DNA of 64,000 bases from the NCBI GenBank assembly GCA_028821575.1, contig JAPPFW010000076.1:1-64000 (forward strand), in the 5' to 3' direction. Below the pieces are notes generated by a model. That model did no database searches. It worked only from the letters and a program-made list of their open reading frames with translations, and was not told where the DNA came from. How positions within the stretch are numbered: position 1 is the first letter of the stretch; every line of letters starts with the position of its first letter. The DNA comes from a bacterium. GTDB lineage: Bacteria; Actinomycetota; Acidimicrobiia; Spongiisociales; Spongiisociaceae. Positions 17,261-25,844 of this stretch are shown piece by piece. The position numbers and the translations under genes are program-made.

Positions 17261-18322
17261 TCAGGCAGCCCTGTCGATCCGGACCTCGAAGATCTCCGGC
17301 CAGAGCTTCCCGGTCAGGTAGAAGACCCGGCGATCCGGATCGTGGGCGATCCCGTTCAGTACGTCTATCCCCTCGATCGACGACAACTCGCCGCGAAGGG
17401 ATGACGCGTCCACCCGCGCCACGACCTTCCCGGAGTCGGCGGCGATCACCACGATCTCGTCGGTGAACCACACGTTGGCGTAGACGAGTTCCCCCACGCA
17501 TTCGAGCTCGTTCAGCTTGTCGACCGGTTGTCCCGAAGAGACCACTTCCACTGTCCCGACAACCTGGAAGCTGTCGAGGTCGCGGAAGGTCAGAGTCGAT
17601 GATCCGTCGCTCATCACGAAGCGGTCCTCCATCGCGCACAGGCCCCAGCCCTCCCCGGAGTACGTGTAGGTTCCCAGCGGCTCCAGCGTGGCGGCGTCCC
17701 ATATGAAGGCGGTCTGCTCCTTCCAAGTCAGTTGAACCACCCGCCCATCCACCACCTCCAGACCTTCCCCGAAGAAACCGTCGTCGAGGATCACCGAGGA
17801 CAGCACCTCGCCGGTCTCCCGATCCACGATCCGGACGGACGAGGCGCCGTAGCGGCCGGTGCTCTCGTAGAACACCCCGCCGTGCAGCACCAGACCCTGG
17901 GTGAAGGCTGCGGGGTCGTGGGGTAGGGCGTCCAGTACGAGGACCTCCCGGGTTCCGGACGGTTCCGCGGTCGCGGGGTGGTCACCGGGTTCTGGTGGCG
18001 CGGCAGCTTCGGTGGTGGTCGGAATGGTTGAAGCGTCGGGTGCGACGGCCGTCGTCGCTGCCGACGTGGAGGGGGTGACCCTCTTGGAATCTGCCTCCGG
18101 CTCCGCCTCGGGCACCGAGACCGGTCCGGTCTCGGGAGGGCCGGTGGTCGAGGTCGAAGCGACGGAGGTCGGCTCCGAATCGGCCCTCCCTTGTTCGGGC
18201 TCGGCGGTCACGGGTGGCTCCGGGGGAGAAATGCCGGCGCACCCCGACAGGAACACCAGGGCGAGTGCCGCCACGATGTAGCCCGCCCCGCCGGCTCGCC
18301 GGGGATCGAACCGCCGCGTCAC
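17261..18322 (-). CDS. Glutaminyl-peptide cyclotransferase-like lipoprotein
   Basis: A 353-residue secreted protein. A signal peptide ends in the lipobox LSGC, with the lipidated cysteine at residue 28, followed by a low-complexity Glu/Ser/Thr/Pro linker to about residue 125. The rest is a five-bladed beta-propeller of the plant-type glutamine cyclotransferase family: HDPAAFTQGLVLH, FYESTGRYGASS, FFGEGLEVV, LNELECVGELVYANVWF, LNGIAHDP. The family converts N-terminal Gln to pyroglutamate. The calcium and catalytic regions look intact. The linker suggests anchoring in the cell envelope. Confidence 0.9.
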   Translation of the reverse strand: MTRRFDPRRAGGAGYIVAALALVFLSGCAGISPPEPPVTAEPEQGRADSEPTSVASTSTTGPPETGPVSVPEAEPEADSKRVTPSTSAATTAVAPDASTIPTTTEAAAPPEPGDHPATAEPSGTREVLVLDALPHDPAAFTQGLVLHGGVFYESTGRYGASSVRIVDRETGEVLSSVILDDGFFGEGLEVVDGRVVQLTWKEQTAFIWDAATLEPLGTYTYSGEGWGLCAMEDRFVMSDGSSTLTFRDLDSFQVVGTVEVVSSGQPVDKLNELECVGELVYANVWFTDEIVVIAADSGKVVARVDASSLRGELSSIEGIDVLNGIAHDPDRRVFYLTGKLWPEIFEVRIDRAA

Positions 18323-18347
18323 TTCCCCACCTCATGTGCACTACGGA

Positions 18348-19208
18348 TCACGGGGTTGCCGACGCGATCATCCCGACCGCCAGCAGCGCCAGCAGGAGCC
18401 CTACAACCTGCAGCCGGGTCGGCCTCTGGCCCCAAACGAGGGCCGCCATCAGCACGGTGAAGGCCGGGTACTGGGACACCAGTACGGTTCCGGTGGCGAC
18501 CGACCCGTACTTCACCGCGAACAGCAACGCACCGAGATGCAGGCCGGACAGCGCCGCGGCGGCCAGCGAGATGCCGAGCGCCGAACCCCTCGGCATCACG
18601 GGACCCGGTCGTAGAGGGGCCGTGACCAGGAGCAACAGACCTGCGGTGGCGGCCACCACCGCCACTACGGTCGGATCCCCGTTCTCGCCTCCGGTGACGC
18701 CGATCAGAACGTAGAACAGGGCGAACGACCCACCGGCGCCCAGACCGGCTCCAAGGCCGCGTAGAGAGACCTTCCCGATCTCCACGCCTCCTCCCGCCAC
18801 GAGCACGATGGCTGGCACGGCGAGCGCGATGCCTGCCCAGGTGACCGCGGGTAACGCCACCCCGCTCACTGCGTCGTACAGGGCAGCCCCGCTCGAGGCG
18901 AGGACCCCGGAGGTCGCGGCGACGATGGCGACGTCGCCGCGGGCGATGCCGCCGTAGAGAAACACCCCTCCGACCGCACCGGCCACTCCGGCCACCAGAC
19001 CCGGGCCGATCGCCGCTGCATCCAGACCACCCTTGAGCAGGTAGGCGAGTGCCACCATCATGGGGGCCTGGCCCAACCAGGCTACGGTGGTGACCCCCCA
19101 CGCAGTGGACCTCCGGCTGGCCACACCCCCGAGAAAGTCGCCGACTCCTACCGCGACGGCGCCGAGAACTCCGAACGCGACTCCGACGAAGGCGACCGCG
19201 GCTAGCAC
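18348..19208 (-). CDS. EamA/DMT superfamily transporter
   Basis: A 286-residue protein with about ten hydrophobic segments, arranged as two EamA repeats. The first repeat includes GDFLGGVASRRSTAWG and the second VAATAGLLLLVTAPLR to the C-terminal WGQRPTRLQVVGLLLALLAVG, typical of drug/metabolite exporters. Substrate unknown. The GTG at 19208 is four bases before heptamer tract H4. It ends 25 bases before the glutaminyl cyclase gene starts, so the two may be co-transcribed. Confidence 0.85.
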   Translation of the reverse strand: MLAAVAFVGVAFGVLGAVAVGVGDFLGGVASRRSTAWGVTTVAWLGQAPMMVALAYLLKGGLDAAAIGPGLVAGVAGAVGGVFLYGGIARGDVAIVAATSGVLASSGAALYDAVSGVALPAVTWAGIALAVPAIVLVAGGGVEIGKVSLRGLGAGLGAGGSFALFYVLIGVTGGENGDPTVVAVVAATAGLLLLVTAPLRPGPVMPRGSALGISLAAAALSGLHLGALLFAVKYGSVATGTVLVSQYPAFTVLMAALVWGQRPTRLQVVGLLLALLAVGMIASATP

Positions 19209-19211
19209 TAG

Positions 19212-19274
19212 TTCACCGTTTACCGTCTGCCGTTTACCGTTTGCCGTTCACCAGCCACCAGCCACCAGCCACCG
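19212..19274. repeat. Heptamer repeat tract (locus H4)
   Basis: Nine consecutive 7-bp units: TTCACCG, TTTACCG, TCTGCCG, TTTACCG, TTTGCCG, TTCACCA, GCCACCA twice, GCCACCG. The units keep phase without gaps while the bases drift, the hallmark of this family. Confidence 0.9.
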
Positions 19275-19290
19275 TTTCGCGGACGGACCA

Positions 19291-20400
19291 CTAAGCCTCC
19301 ACCCTGACCACAGAGTCCTGATCGGGTCCGGTGATCACCCGGCGGTATCCTGCGACGGACCGGTCGCACTCCGGGTCGCCGGTGTCGACCCGCAGCGGCC
19401 CGGCCAGCGCGGTCAGCTTCTCCGTGGTGGCCAGGATCATGATGTTGGCGGCGCCGACCTTTCCTATCACTCCCGGGCTGATCTGCTGGTTGCCCCGGCC
19501 GAGTACGTAACCCTGGCCTCCGACCGCGGCGACCACCACCTTGCAGGGGTAGGCGTCCGCCAGCTCCAGCAGTTGGGACTCGGCCAGATCGCGACCCACC
19601 AGCCCGCCCCGGTACACCGCGTCCACGCCCAGCAGGGTCTTGTCGATCCCCATCGCGTCCGTGATCGCCCGGACGGTCGTTCCCGGCCCAAGGATGTAGC
19701 AGGTCTCCGGGTCCATCTCCTCCACCAACCGGCGGGCGATGCCCGACGCGTCAGCGCTCCGGCGCGAAGGGCTCTTGGTGCCCTGGACGAGGCGGGGCTG
19801 GTCGGGCACCCGCAGGTACCCGTGCAGCTCTGCCGACAACCGGCCGGCCCTGGCCATGTCCTCGTCGATGTCCATGACCTCGCCGGGCCGGGTTCCGGTC
19901 CGGCCGTCGAGGTAGGCAGCTATGACCTCGGCCGCCCTCCTCGGATTGAGGGCGAACACGCTGGAGTGCATCTTCACACCGGCGGGAACCCCGATGACCG
20001 GAACCTCGGTACCGACCGCATCGAGCACGTCACGGGCGGTCCCGTCGCCGCCTACGAAGGCGAGGAGGTCGACCCCGGAGTTCGTGAGTTCGGTGGCAGC
20101 ACGCATCGTGTCCTCCGCGGTGGTGTCGCCTGCCTCGATGGATCCCAGCACCCCATGGTCCAACCCGGCCTCAGCAGCCGTGTCAGCGCCCATCTCGGCC
20201 GGGTAGGTGATCAGCGGCGGCGGATCCGACGACCTGAGGGCCGCCAGCATCTGCAGGGCGCGCCTGGGTGCCACGGGCACCGCCCCGAGCCGGCGGGCCC
20301 GGTCCAGTGTGGCAGCCCCGTCCGAGCCCTTGAGGCCGACCGGCCCTCCGATCCCGGCCCAGGGATTGACCACCAGCCCGAGCCGGCCCGGTCCTGCCAC
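19291..20400 (-). CDS. ATP-NAD kinase family protein (AcoX-like)
   Basis: A 369-residue protein with a diacylglycerol/NAD kinase fold. The N-terminus reads LGLVVNPWAGIGGPVGLKG and the nucleotide motif GGDGTARDV is present, followed by GVPAGVKMHSSVFA. AcoX-type proteins of this length occur beside 2-oxoacid and acetoin catabolic genes, and their substrate is usually not NAD itself. It lies two bases downstream of the enolase-superfamily gene, so the two are probably one transcript. The actual substrate is unknown. Confidence 0.85.
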   Translation of the reverse strand: MAGPGRLGLVVNPWAGIGGPVGLKGSDGAATLDRARRLGAVPVAPRRALQMLAALRSSDPPPLITYPAEMGADTAAEAGLDHGVLGSIEAGDTTAEDTMRAATELTNSGVDLLAFVGGDGTARDVLDAVGTEVPVIGVPAGVKMHSSVFALNPRRAAEVIAAYLDGRTGTRPGEVMDIDEDMARAGRLSAELHGYLRVPDQPRLVQGTKSPSRRSADASGIARRLVEEMDPETCYILGPGTTVRAITDAMGIDKTLLGVDAVYRGGLVGRDLAESQLLELADAYPCKVVVAAVGGQGYVLGRGNQQISPGVIGKVGAANIMILATTEKLTALAGPLRVDTGDPECDRSVAGYRRVITGPDQDSVVRVEA

Positions 20401-20402
20401 TT

Positions 20403-21509
20403 TCAGGACGCGGCGGTCGCGTACCGGGCCAGCCGCTCCCGGTCCAACTCGACCCCCAGCCCGGGCCGATCAGGGAGCCGGACTCTCCCCTGGTGGATCT
20501 CGATGGGGTCGACCAGGACGTCGCCGTCGATCAACTGAGGCCCCACCAACTCGCTGGCATAGGTGACGTTGGGAGTCGAGATGGCGACGTGGGCGCCGCA
20601 GGCGGTGCCGGGGCCCATCTCGATCATGCTCCCGACCAGGCAGTCCATCCCGGCCCCTTCGGCGATGGCTGCCATCCGCTTGGCCTTGAGGATGCCGCCG
20701 CACTTCACCACCTTGATGTTGACCAGGTCACCGGTGCCGAGGTCGGCGGCCAGCATCACGTCGGCGGGTATCTCGATGCTCTCGTCCACCAGCAAAGGGA
20801 TCGAGATCGTCTCCCGCAGCCGGGCCATCTGCCGGTGGTGGTGGCGGGAGATCGGCTGGGAGAGCAGCTCCACCTCCAACTCCTCGAGCCGGCGCGCGAT
20901 CCGCAGGGACGTCTTGAGGTCGTAGCTCTCCTCGGCGTCGACCCGCACCGATGCCGATCGACCCACCGCGCCGACCACCGCGGCCACCATTGCCACGTCG
21001 GTGGCGGGATCGAATCCGATCTTCACCTTCAGGTGCCGGTATCCGGCCTCGACGCGGTCCGCGGCTTGGGCAGCCATCGCCGCGGGGCGTCCGTTGTCAA
21101 GGAGCGCGATCACCTCCACCGCGTCCCTGACGCTGCCCCCGAGCAGCCGGTAGACGGGAACACCGAGGGCCTTGCCGATGATGTCCCACAGGGCCATCTC
21201 GATGGCGGCCTTCGAGAAATGGTGGCCGTCCACGACCGTGTCGAACAGCCTGTTCAGCCTCTCGGTGTCGAAGGGGTCCAGGCCCCGGACCATCGGGGCC
21301 AGGTGGTTGGTCAAGGTCGCGACCACGTCCTCCTGGGTCTCGGCCGCGTAGTAGAGGAACGGTGAGGCCTCGCCGATCCCGCTGATCCCCTCGTCGGTGT
21401 GCACCTCCACGATCACGTGGTCCTTGGTCCGGGCCACCCCCCTCCACACCTCGAAGGGCTTGACGAACGGGATGCTCACCGGCCAGACATCCACGGAGGT
21501 GATCTTCAT
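20403..21509 (-). CDS. Mandelate racemase/muconate-lactonizing (enolase superfamily) enzyme
   Basis: A 368-residue enolase-superfamily enzyme. The lysine of the KxK motif is in LKVKIGFD; metal ligands are in VDAEESYD, the ELLSQPIS strand and LLVDESIE; the second catalytic lysine is in LVNIKVVKCGG. This pattern (lysines on both sides of the site) matches the muconate-lactonizing/dipeptide-epimerase subgroup. Substrate not predictable. Next downstream is the AcoX-like kinase and upstream, across heptamer tract H5, the gcvPA-gcvPB pair; all read leftward. A degradative role is a guess from context. Confidence 0.87.
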   Translation of the reverse strand: MKITSVDVWPVSIPFVKPFEVWRGVARTKDHVIVEVHTDEGISGIGEASPFLYYAAETQEDVVATLTNHLAPMVRGLDPFDTERLNRLFDTVVDGHHFSKAAIEMALWDIIGKALGVPVYRLLGGSVRDAVEVIALLDNGRPAAMAAQAADRVEAGYRHLKVKIGFDPATDVAMVAAVVGAVGRSASVRVDAEESYDLKTSLRIARRLEELEVELLSQPISRHHHRQMARLRETISIPLLVDESIEIPADVMLAADLGTGDLVNIKVVKCGGILKAKRMAAIAEGAGMDCLVGSMIEMGPGTACGAHVAISTPNVTYASELVGPQLIDGDVLVDPIEIHQGRVRLPDRPGLGVELDRERLARYATAAS

Positions 21510-21521
21510 GGGCCGACCCTA

Positions 21522-21605
21522 GTTGGTGGCTTGTGGCTGGTGGTTTGTGATTGGTGATTCGTGGTGTGCTTCGCCATCCGCCATCCGCCATCCGCCATCC
21601 GCCAC
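21522..21605. repeat. Heptamer repeat tract in both orientations (locus H5)
   Basis: Twelve 7-bp units. The first six are of the GTG type (GTTGGTG, GCTTGTG, GCTGGTG, GTTTGTG, ATTGGTG, ATTCGTG), then a junction unit, then TCGCCAT and CCGCCAT repeats. It fills the whole gap between the enolase-family start and the gcvPB stop. Confidence 0.9.
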
Positions 21606-21608
21606 TAG

Positions 21609-23171
21609 TCAGGTGCTGTGTCGCTTCTTCCAGGCCCTCCAGGTGGTGACAACCCGTGCCGGGTCGACCAGCGGACCATCGTCCATCCCTGAGATCGAGC
21701 TCCGGCGGGGTCCCGATCTGACCTGCTGCGGGTCCGTATAGGCCTCCTCGACCACTCTGGCGATGATGGCTGCGTACTCGTCCAGGTCCTCCTTCGAGTA
21801 GGACTCGGCGGCCTCGGGGGTGAAGGGTTCGGCGACCAGCCAGGGTTCGTGGCTGGTGAAGTAGCTGTTGACGCCGTAGTCCAGCATCCGGTTCTTCACG
21901 TCGTTGGTCCCGACTCCCGTCTCCTCGTGGAGTTGTTCCCAGCTGTAGCGAACTTCTTGGAGCCGGTAGCCGGCCGCGTCCCCGTACGGCACGCTGATAC
22001 CCCTTATCTCGTCGAGTTTCCTGGCCAGGTAGTTGTTGTTCAGCACCGCGGTCTCGGCGACGGTTCGCAGGCCCTCCGCGCCGTGCGCCATGATCCAGGC
22101 GTAGGCCCGGACGGCGGTCCCCACATTGCCGAGGAAGCCCTTGACCTTGCCGATCGAGTGGGGCCGGTCGTAGTCCAGCCGGTAGCCACTGTCGGCTGAG
22201 CGGGTGATCACCGGCACGGGCAGGTACCGGGCGAACTCCTCTCGCACGCCGACCGCGCCCAGTGCCGGGCCCTCGGAGTTGTGCGGGGTGGAGAACGTCT
22301 TGTGCAGGTTGAAGTGGCATAGGTCGAACCCGAGTTCCCGGGCCCTCGTGATACCGAGAGTGCCGTTGGCGTTGGCCTGGTCGATGGCGCACACGCCTCC
22401 GGCGGCGTGAACCGCCTCGGTGTAGTCGCGGACTCTCGGGTTGAAGATTCCAGTGTCCTCCGGATTTGTGAGTATCAACCCGGCGGTCCGGTCCGAGATG
22501 GCAGCCTTCAGGGCCTCGAAGTCGGGATAGCCGTTCCCGCCGGGATACAGCGTGATCACCTTGAAGCCGGCGGTAGCCGGACCGGCGGCGTCGGCCGGGT
22601 GTGAGAACACCGTCGTGATGATCTCGTCCCGCCGCCCGCCCTCGCCGTTGCGCTTGTGGTGGGCCCGCATGATCGAGGCGTTGGTGAAGATGGCGGCTGC
22701 CCCTCCCGCAGGCTGGAGGCTGAAAGCGTCCATTCCGGAGATCTCGCACAGCTGCGACTCGAGGGCGTGAAGGATCCGGAGCAGCCCCTGGATCGTCTCG
22801 GGCGGTTGGTTGGGATGGACCCTGGTGACTCTCGGATCGCCCCCGACGACGTCGTTGACCACCGGGTTGTACTTCATCGTGCAGGTACCGAGCCCGATGT
22901 CTATGTTCACCGCCGCGCCCAGGGTCTCCTGGGAGAGGCGCAGGTAGTGGCGCAGCACCTGGGGCTGGGACAGTTCGGGAAGCTCCGGGGGCCGGGCCCG
23001 CCGCAAGCGTGGCGGGATCGATTCGAGGACCTCGCCCACCGCTTCCCGGATGGCGGGTTCGGCGGCGGGAGGTATCACGCCCCGCTCGCCGGGCGTTCCG
23101 AGTTCCGTTATGAGCGGCTCCAGCCACCTGGCGGCGTGGAAACCGTCCCTGAGGGGGCCCGAGCCGGTCAC
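21609..23171 (-). CDS. gcvPB: Glycine dehydrogenase (decarboxylating) subunit 2
   Basis: A 520-residue PLP enzyme, the beta half of a two-part P-protein. The cofactor lysine is in CHFNLHKTFSTPH, and substrate-binding segments include GTCTMKYNPVVND, HPNQPPETIQG and LQPAGGAAAIF. With subunit 1 it decarboxylates glycine and loads the H-protein lipoyl arm. The GTG start overlaps the gcvPA stop by four bases (GTGA), showing coupling. No gcvT or gcvH is nearby, so the rest of the glycine cleavage system must lie elsewhere or this is a paralogue with another role. Confidence 0.93.
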   Translation of the reverse strand: MTGSGPLRDGFHAARWLEPLITELGTPGERGVIPPAAEPAIREAVGEVLESIPPRLRRARPPELPELSQPQVLRHYLRLSQETLGAAVNIDIGLGTCTMKYNPVVNDVVGGDPRVTRVHPNQPPETIQGLLRILHALESQLCEISGMDAFSLQPAGGAAAIFTNASIMRAHHKRNGEGGRRDEIITTVFSHPADAAGPATAGFKVITLYPGGNGYPDFEALKAAISDRTAGLILTNPEDTGIFNPRVRDYTEAVHAAGGVCAIDQANANGTLGITRARELGFDLCHFNLHKTFSTPHNSEGPALGAVGVREEFARYLPVPVITRSADSGYRLDYDRPHSIGKVKGFLGNVGTAVRAYAWIMAHGAEGLRTVAETAVLNNNYLARKLDEIRGISVPYGDAAGYRLQEVRYSWEQLHEETGVGTNDVKNRMLDYGVNSYFTSHEPWLVAEPFTPEAAESYSKEDLDEYAAIIARVVEEAYTDPQQVRSGPRRSSISGMDDGPLVDPARVVTTWRAWKKRHST

Positions 23172-24589
23172 GGGACGACCTCTGCCAACGTCCCGATCAA
23201 CCGGTCGATGTGCTCCAGTGGCGTTACCTCGGTGACGCAGTAGAGGGCGCTCTGGCCCAGTTCGGGGAAGTCCGCCGACAGGTCCTGGCCACCGAGGATC
23301 CCGGATTCCAGCAACGCCCCGTTGATCCCGGCGACCGTCCGTCCGGTTCCGGTGAAGTCGACCACGAACTCTTTGAACGGCGCGGCAGTCGGCCCGACGC
23401 CCACTCCCGGCAGCTCCTCGAGACAGGCCATCGTGTAGTGGGACTTCTGCATGATCGTCTCGCCGACTTCCCGGATACCCTGGGGTCCCAGCAGCGCCAG
23501 GTAGACGGCTGCGGTTATCGCCCAAAGGCCGCTGGTGGTCCCGGTGAAGTCATCCGACAAGCCTCTCTTGGTGAAGGACGTGCGTTCGAACGTGGCCCAT
23601 CCGAAGCCCCACGAGCCTTCGCGCTCGGTGGTGGTGATGGTCTCCAGCAGGGTGGGGTACTCGGCCGCGAAGCGGGGGTCGTCGTCGCCGGCGATGAATC
23701 CACAGGTCGCGCCGCCTGCCTGCAGGTGGGCGCCGAGCGGCTGGACCTCGCCCACCACCAGGTCGGCCCCGTACGCCGCGGGCGGGGCGAGGACTCCCAG
23801 CGAGATCGGGTCGACTCCAACCAGGCAGAGGGCGCCGACCTCGTGTGCCGCCTCCACGATCTCGGGGGCCCGTCCCTCGATCGTGCCGAGGAAGGTCGGG
23901 TTCTCGAAGTACACCGCGGCGGTCGACTCGGACAGCTGTTCCCGGAGTTGGTCGAGGTCCATCTCCCCGGTGGAAGGGTCGAAGGGCACGGTGTGGATGG
24001 CCCCGAGACCTGCCCGGCAGTAGTTGCTCATGTGGGAGAGCTTCTCGGGGTTCAGGTTGCGGGGTACCACCACCTCGCTCCTCCCGGTCAGGCGGGCGGC
24101 CATCAGCAGGGCGCTGGAGGTCGCGGCCATCCAGTCGTAGGTGGGCAGGGACACGAAGTCCGCCTCCAGGAGTTCGCCCATCAGGCTCTGCCACTCGAAC
24201 CAGGCCTGGTGCTTGCCGTGGTCCGAGTACGCCTCGCCGGCGTAGGCGGTCACGAACTCCCGACGGTTGTTGATCTCGTCGCAGATCGCCGGAACGAAGT
24301 GCCTCCAGCACCCGCCTCCGAGGAAGCTCGCAACGTCCTCCGTGCTCACCACATCCTCGAGCAGGCCCAGGACGTGAGCCTTCAGATCGTGCTCCGGGAG
24401 GATCGCCTCCGGGAGTCGGAGCGCCCTGTCCAGCCGGAGCTCGGCGGGAATGGCACCGTAGAGTTCCGAGACGTCGCCGAGGCCCAGGTAGTCGAGCATC
24501 TCGCGCCTCACTCCGGGCGCCGAGTTGGGAATGTACGGATGGACCCGCCCGCCCGGCATCGGCATCCGGATCCCTTCCACGGCGGTCAT
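23168..24589 (-). CDS. gcvPA: Glycine dehydrogenase (decarboxylating) subunit 1
   Basis: A 473-residue alpha half of the two-part P-protein. It starts with HPYIPNSAPGVRREMLDYLG; typical motifs include FLGGGCWRHFVPAI, YDWMAATSSALLMAARLT and FTKRGLSDDFTG. It forms a heterotetramer with GcvPB. First gene of the leftward run gcvPA-gcvPB, then the enolase-family enzyme and AcoX-like kinase, the first two coupled. The upstream gap contains heptamer tract H6. Confidence 0.92.
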   Translation of the reverse strand: MTAVEGIRMPMPGGRVHPYIPNSAPGVRREMLDYLGLGDVSELYGAIPAELRLDRALRLPEAILPEHDLKAHVLGLLEDVVSTEDVASFLGGGCWRHFVPAICDEINNRREFVTAYAGEAYSDHGKHQAWFEWQSLMGELLEADFVSLPTYDWMAATSSALLMAARLTGRSEVVVPRNLNPEKLSHMSNYCRAGLGAIHTVPFDPSTGEMDLDQLREQLSESTAAVYFENPTFLGTIEGRAPEIVEAAHEVGALCLVGVDPISLGVLAPPAAYGADLVVGEVQPLGAHLQAGGATCGFIAGDDDPRFAAEYPTLLETITTTEREGSWGFGWATFERTSFTKRGLSDDFTGTTSGLWAITAAVYLALLGPQGIREVGETIMQKSHYTMACLEELPGVGVGPTAAPFKEFVVDFTGTGRTVAGINGALLESGILGGQDLSADFPELGQSALYCVTEVTPLEHIDRLIGTLAEVVP

Positions 24590-24603
24590 GCCGGGAAACG
24601 ATA

Positions 24604-24652
24604 GTCAGTGGCTGGTGGCTTGTGGTCCGTGGTCGGTTGCCCGTTGCCCGTA
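24604..24652. repeat. Heptamer repeat tract (locus H6)
   Basis: Seven units in phase: GTCAGTG, GCTGGTG, GCTTGTG, GTCCGTG, GTCGGTT, GCCCGTT, GCCCGTA. It lies just upstream of the gcvPA start. Confidence 0.8.
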
Positions 24653-24713
24653 GCAACCCTCGATTCCACCGACTACGGGCGGCGAGGTCCTGACGATGGA
24701 CTCGGGGTGGTGG

Positions 24714-24986
24714 TTACGAGTCCGACTCTTGATGTAGTTCGGCTGGTATTGACTCTGCCCTTGCCATTTCAGCAATGAACTTCTCGGTAGCGATAGCGGC
24801 ATCTTGACGAAGGATCTGCCAATCATGGCGGACCGTTCCCCAATCCATTCGCAGCGCGTGCATATCTGCGTCGGTGGCTGACTTGAACCACTTACATGAG
24901 CCGAGTACGTTGCCAATATCGACTAGTCCGGCCATTCCATCCAGGAGCGGAACCCTTTCCCGGTGTCTACGGACTAGCCCACTCAT
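24714..24986 (-). CDS. Hypothetical protein, 90 aa
   Basis: A soluble, mostly helical protein with an internal LRMDWGTVRHDWQILRQDAA and an acidic tail. No family recognised. GAGGAGT lies seven bases before the ATG, a good ribosome-binding site, which supports a real gene. Its codons are less GC-biased than those of gcvPA. It stands alone between heptamer tracts H6 and H7, so it may be a late insertion. Confidence 0.6.
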   Translation of the reverse strand: MSGLVRRHRERVPLLDGMAGLVDIGNVLGSCKWFKSATDADMHALRMDWGTVRHDWQILRQDAAIATEKFIAEMARAESIPAELHQESDS

Positions 24987-25011
24987 ACGAGTACTCCTCT
25001 ACGAGGGTCAA

Positions 25012-25053
25012 GTGGTCAGCGGTGAGTGGTCCTCGGCCACAAGCCACAAGCCA
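25012..25053. repeat. Heptamer repeat tract in both orientations (locus H7)
   Basis: Units GTGGTCA, GCGGTGA, GTGGTCC, then TCGGCCA, CAAGCCA, CAAGCCA. The last three are complementary in type to the first three. The tract ends exactly at the stop codon of the GPP34 gene. Confidence 0.8.
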
Positions 25054-25695
25054 CTAATAAATCATCGCCGAGGCGATGGAGATCTCGATGTCGTGGATCG
25101 CTTGGGAGACCGCCTGGCCGATCAGGTCGAGTTTGCGCACCTGCTCGATCCGGCTGGAGGCCTGGTCGAGTTCCCGCTTCGAGAGAATCTGGCGGAACAG
25201 GCCGCACACGTCCGCAAGGCAGATGATCACCACGTCGCGGGGATCCGGGATCTCGTCGCTGAGCAGCACTCCCATGATGCGGAGCTTCACCTCTCGCTCG
25301 GCCTTGCCGTCGACCATCGGGTAGCGGCGCGACCTGAAGACCCACAGGAAGCGATCGTCGTGCTGCTCGAGGATCCCGCGCTCGACGAGCCGGGACAGGG
25401 CAGCCTCGCGGATCTCGGTGGCCTGCTGAGCCGTGTGCTCGATCCAGAAACGGGCGTCGCGCGTCTCGCCCGCTTCGATCGTGACCAGGGTCGGGTCCAG
25501 GAGCTCGTCGCCCACCGGGCTGGCGTCGATGAGGACGAGGCTCTCCAGGTCCGTGTCGATCCGGTTCTCCATCGCCAGATCCATCAGGACGGCACCGGCG
25601 ATCGCACGGTCCATCGCCAACCTCGAAACCGGGGCGAATTTCCCGTCGTCATCACGTAGCAGCAGAAGGATGATTTCCTCGACGAATGTCAGCAT
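25054..25695 (-). CDS. GPP34 (GOLPH3/VPS74-like) family protein
   Basis: A 213-residue protein of the GPP34 family, widespread in Actinobacteria. Visible signatures are MLTFVEEIILLLLRDDDGKF, AIAGAVLMDLAMENRID, LIDASPVGDELLD and the C-terminal helical region. Eukaryotic relatives bind phosphatidylinositol-4-phosphate at the Golgi; the bacterial function is unknown. I chose the ATG at 25695 because GGGGG lies upstream and the family begins with this leucine-rich stretch. Confidence 0.88.
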   Translation of the reverse strand: MLTFVEEIILLLLRDDDGKFAPVSRLAMDRAIAGAVLMDLAMENRIDTDLESLVLIDASPVGDELLDPTLVTIEAGETRDARFWIEHTAQQATEIREAALSRLVERGILEQHDDRFLWVFRSRRYPMVDGKAEREVKLRIMGVLLSDEIPDPRDVVIICLADVCGLFRQILSKRELDQASSRIEQVRKLDLIGQAVSQAIHDIEISIASAMIY

Positions 25696-25844
25696 GTTGT
25701 TGTAACCCCCGTGACGTGTTGCCAACCCGGCAACTCTCTTGGTCCTTACACGGGCGCGCGGCCATCCGCAGTATCGCCCGCATCGGGTGCAAGGACAACC
25801 CGTAGTCTATCCGACGCCGCGATCGACCCTGGTATACAGGCATC

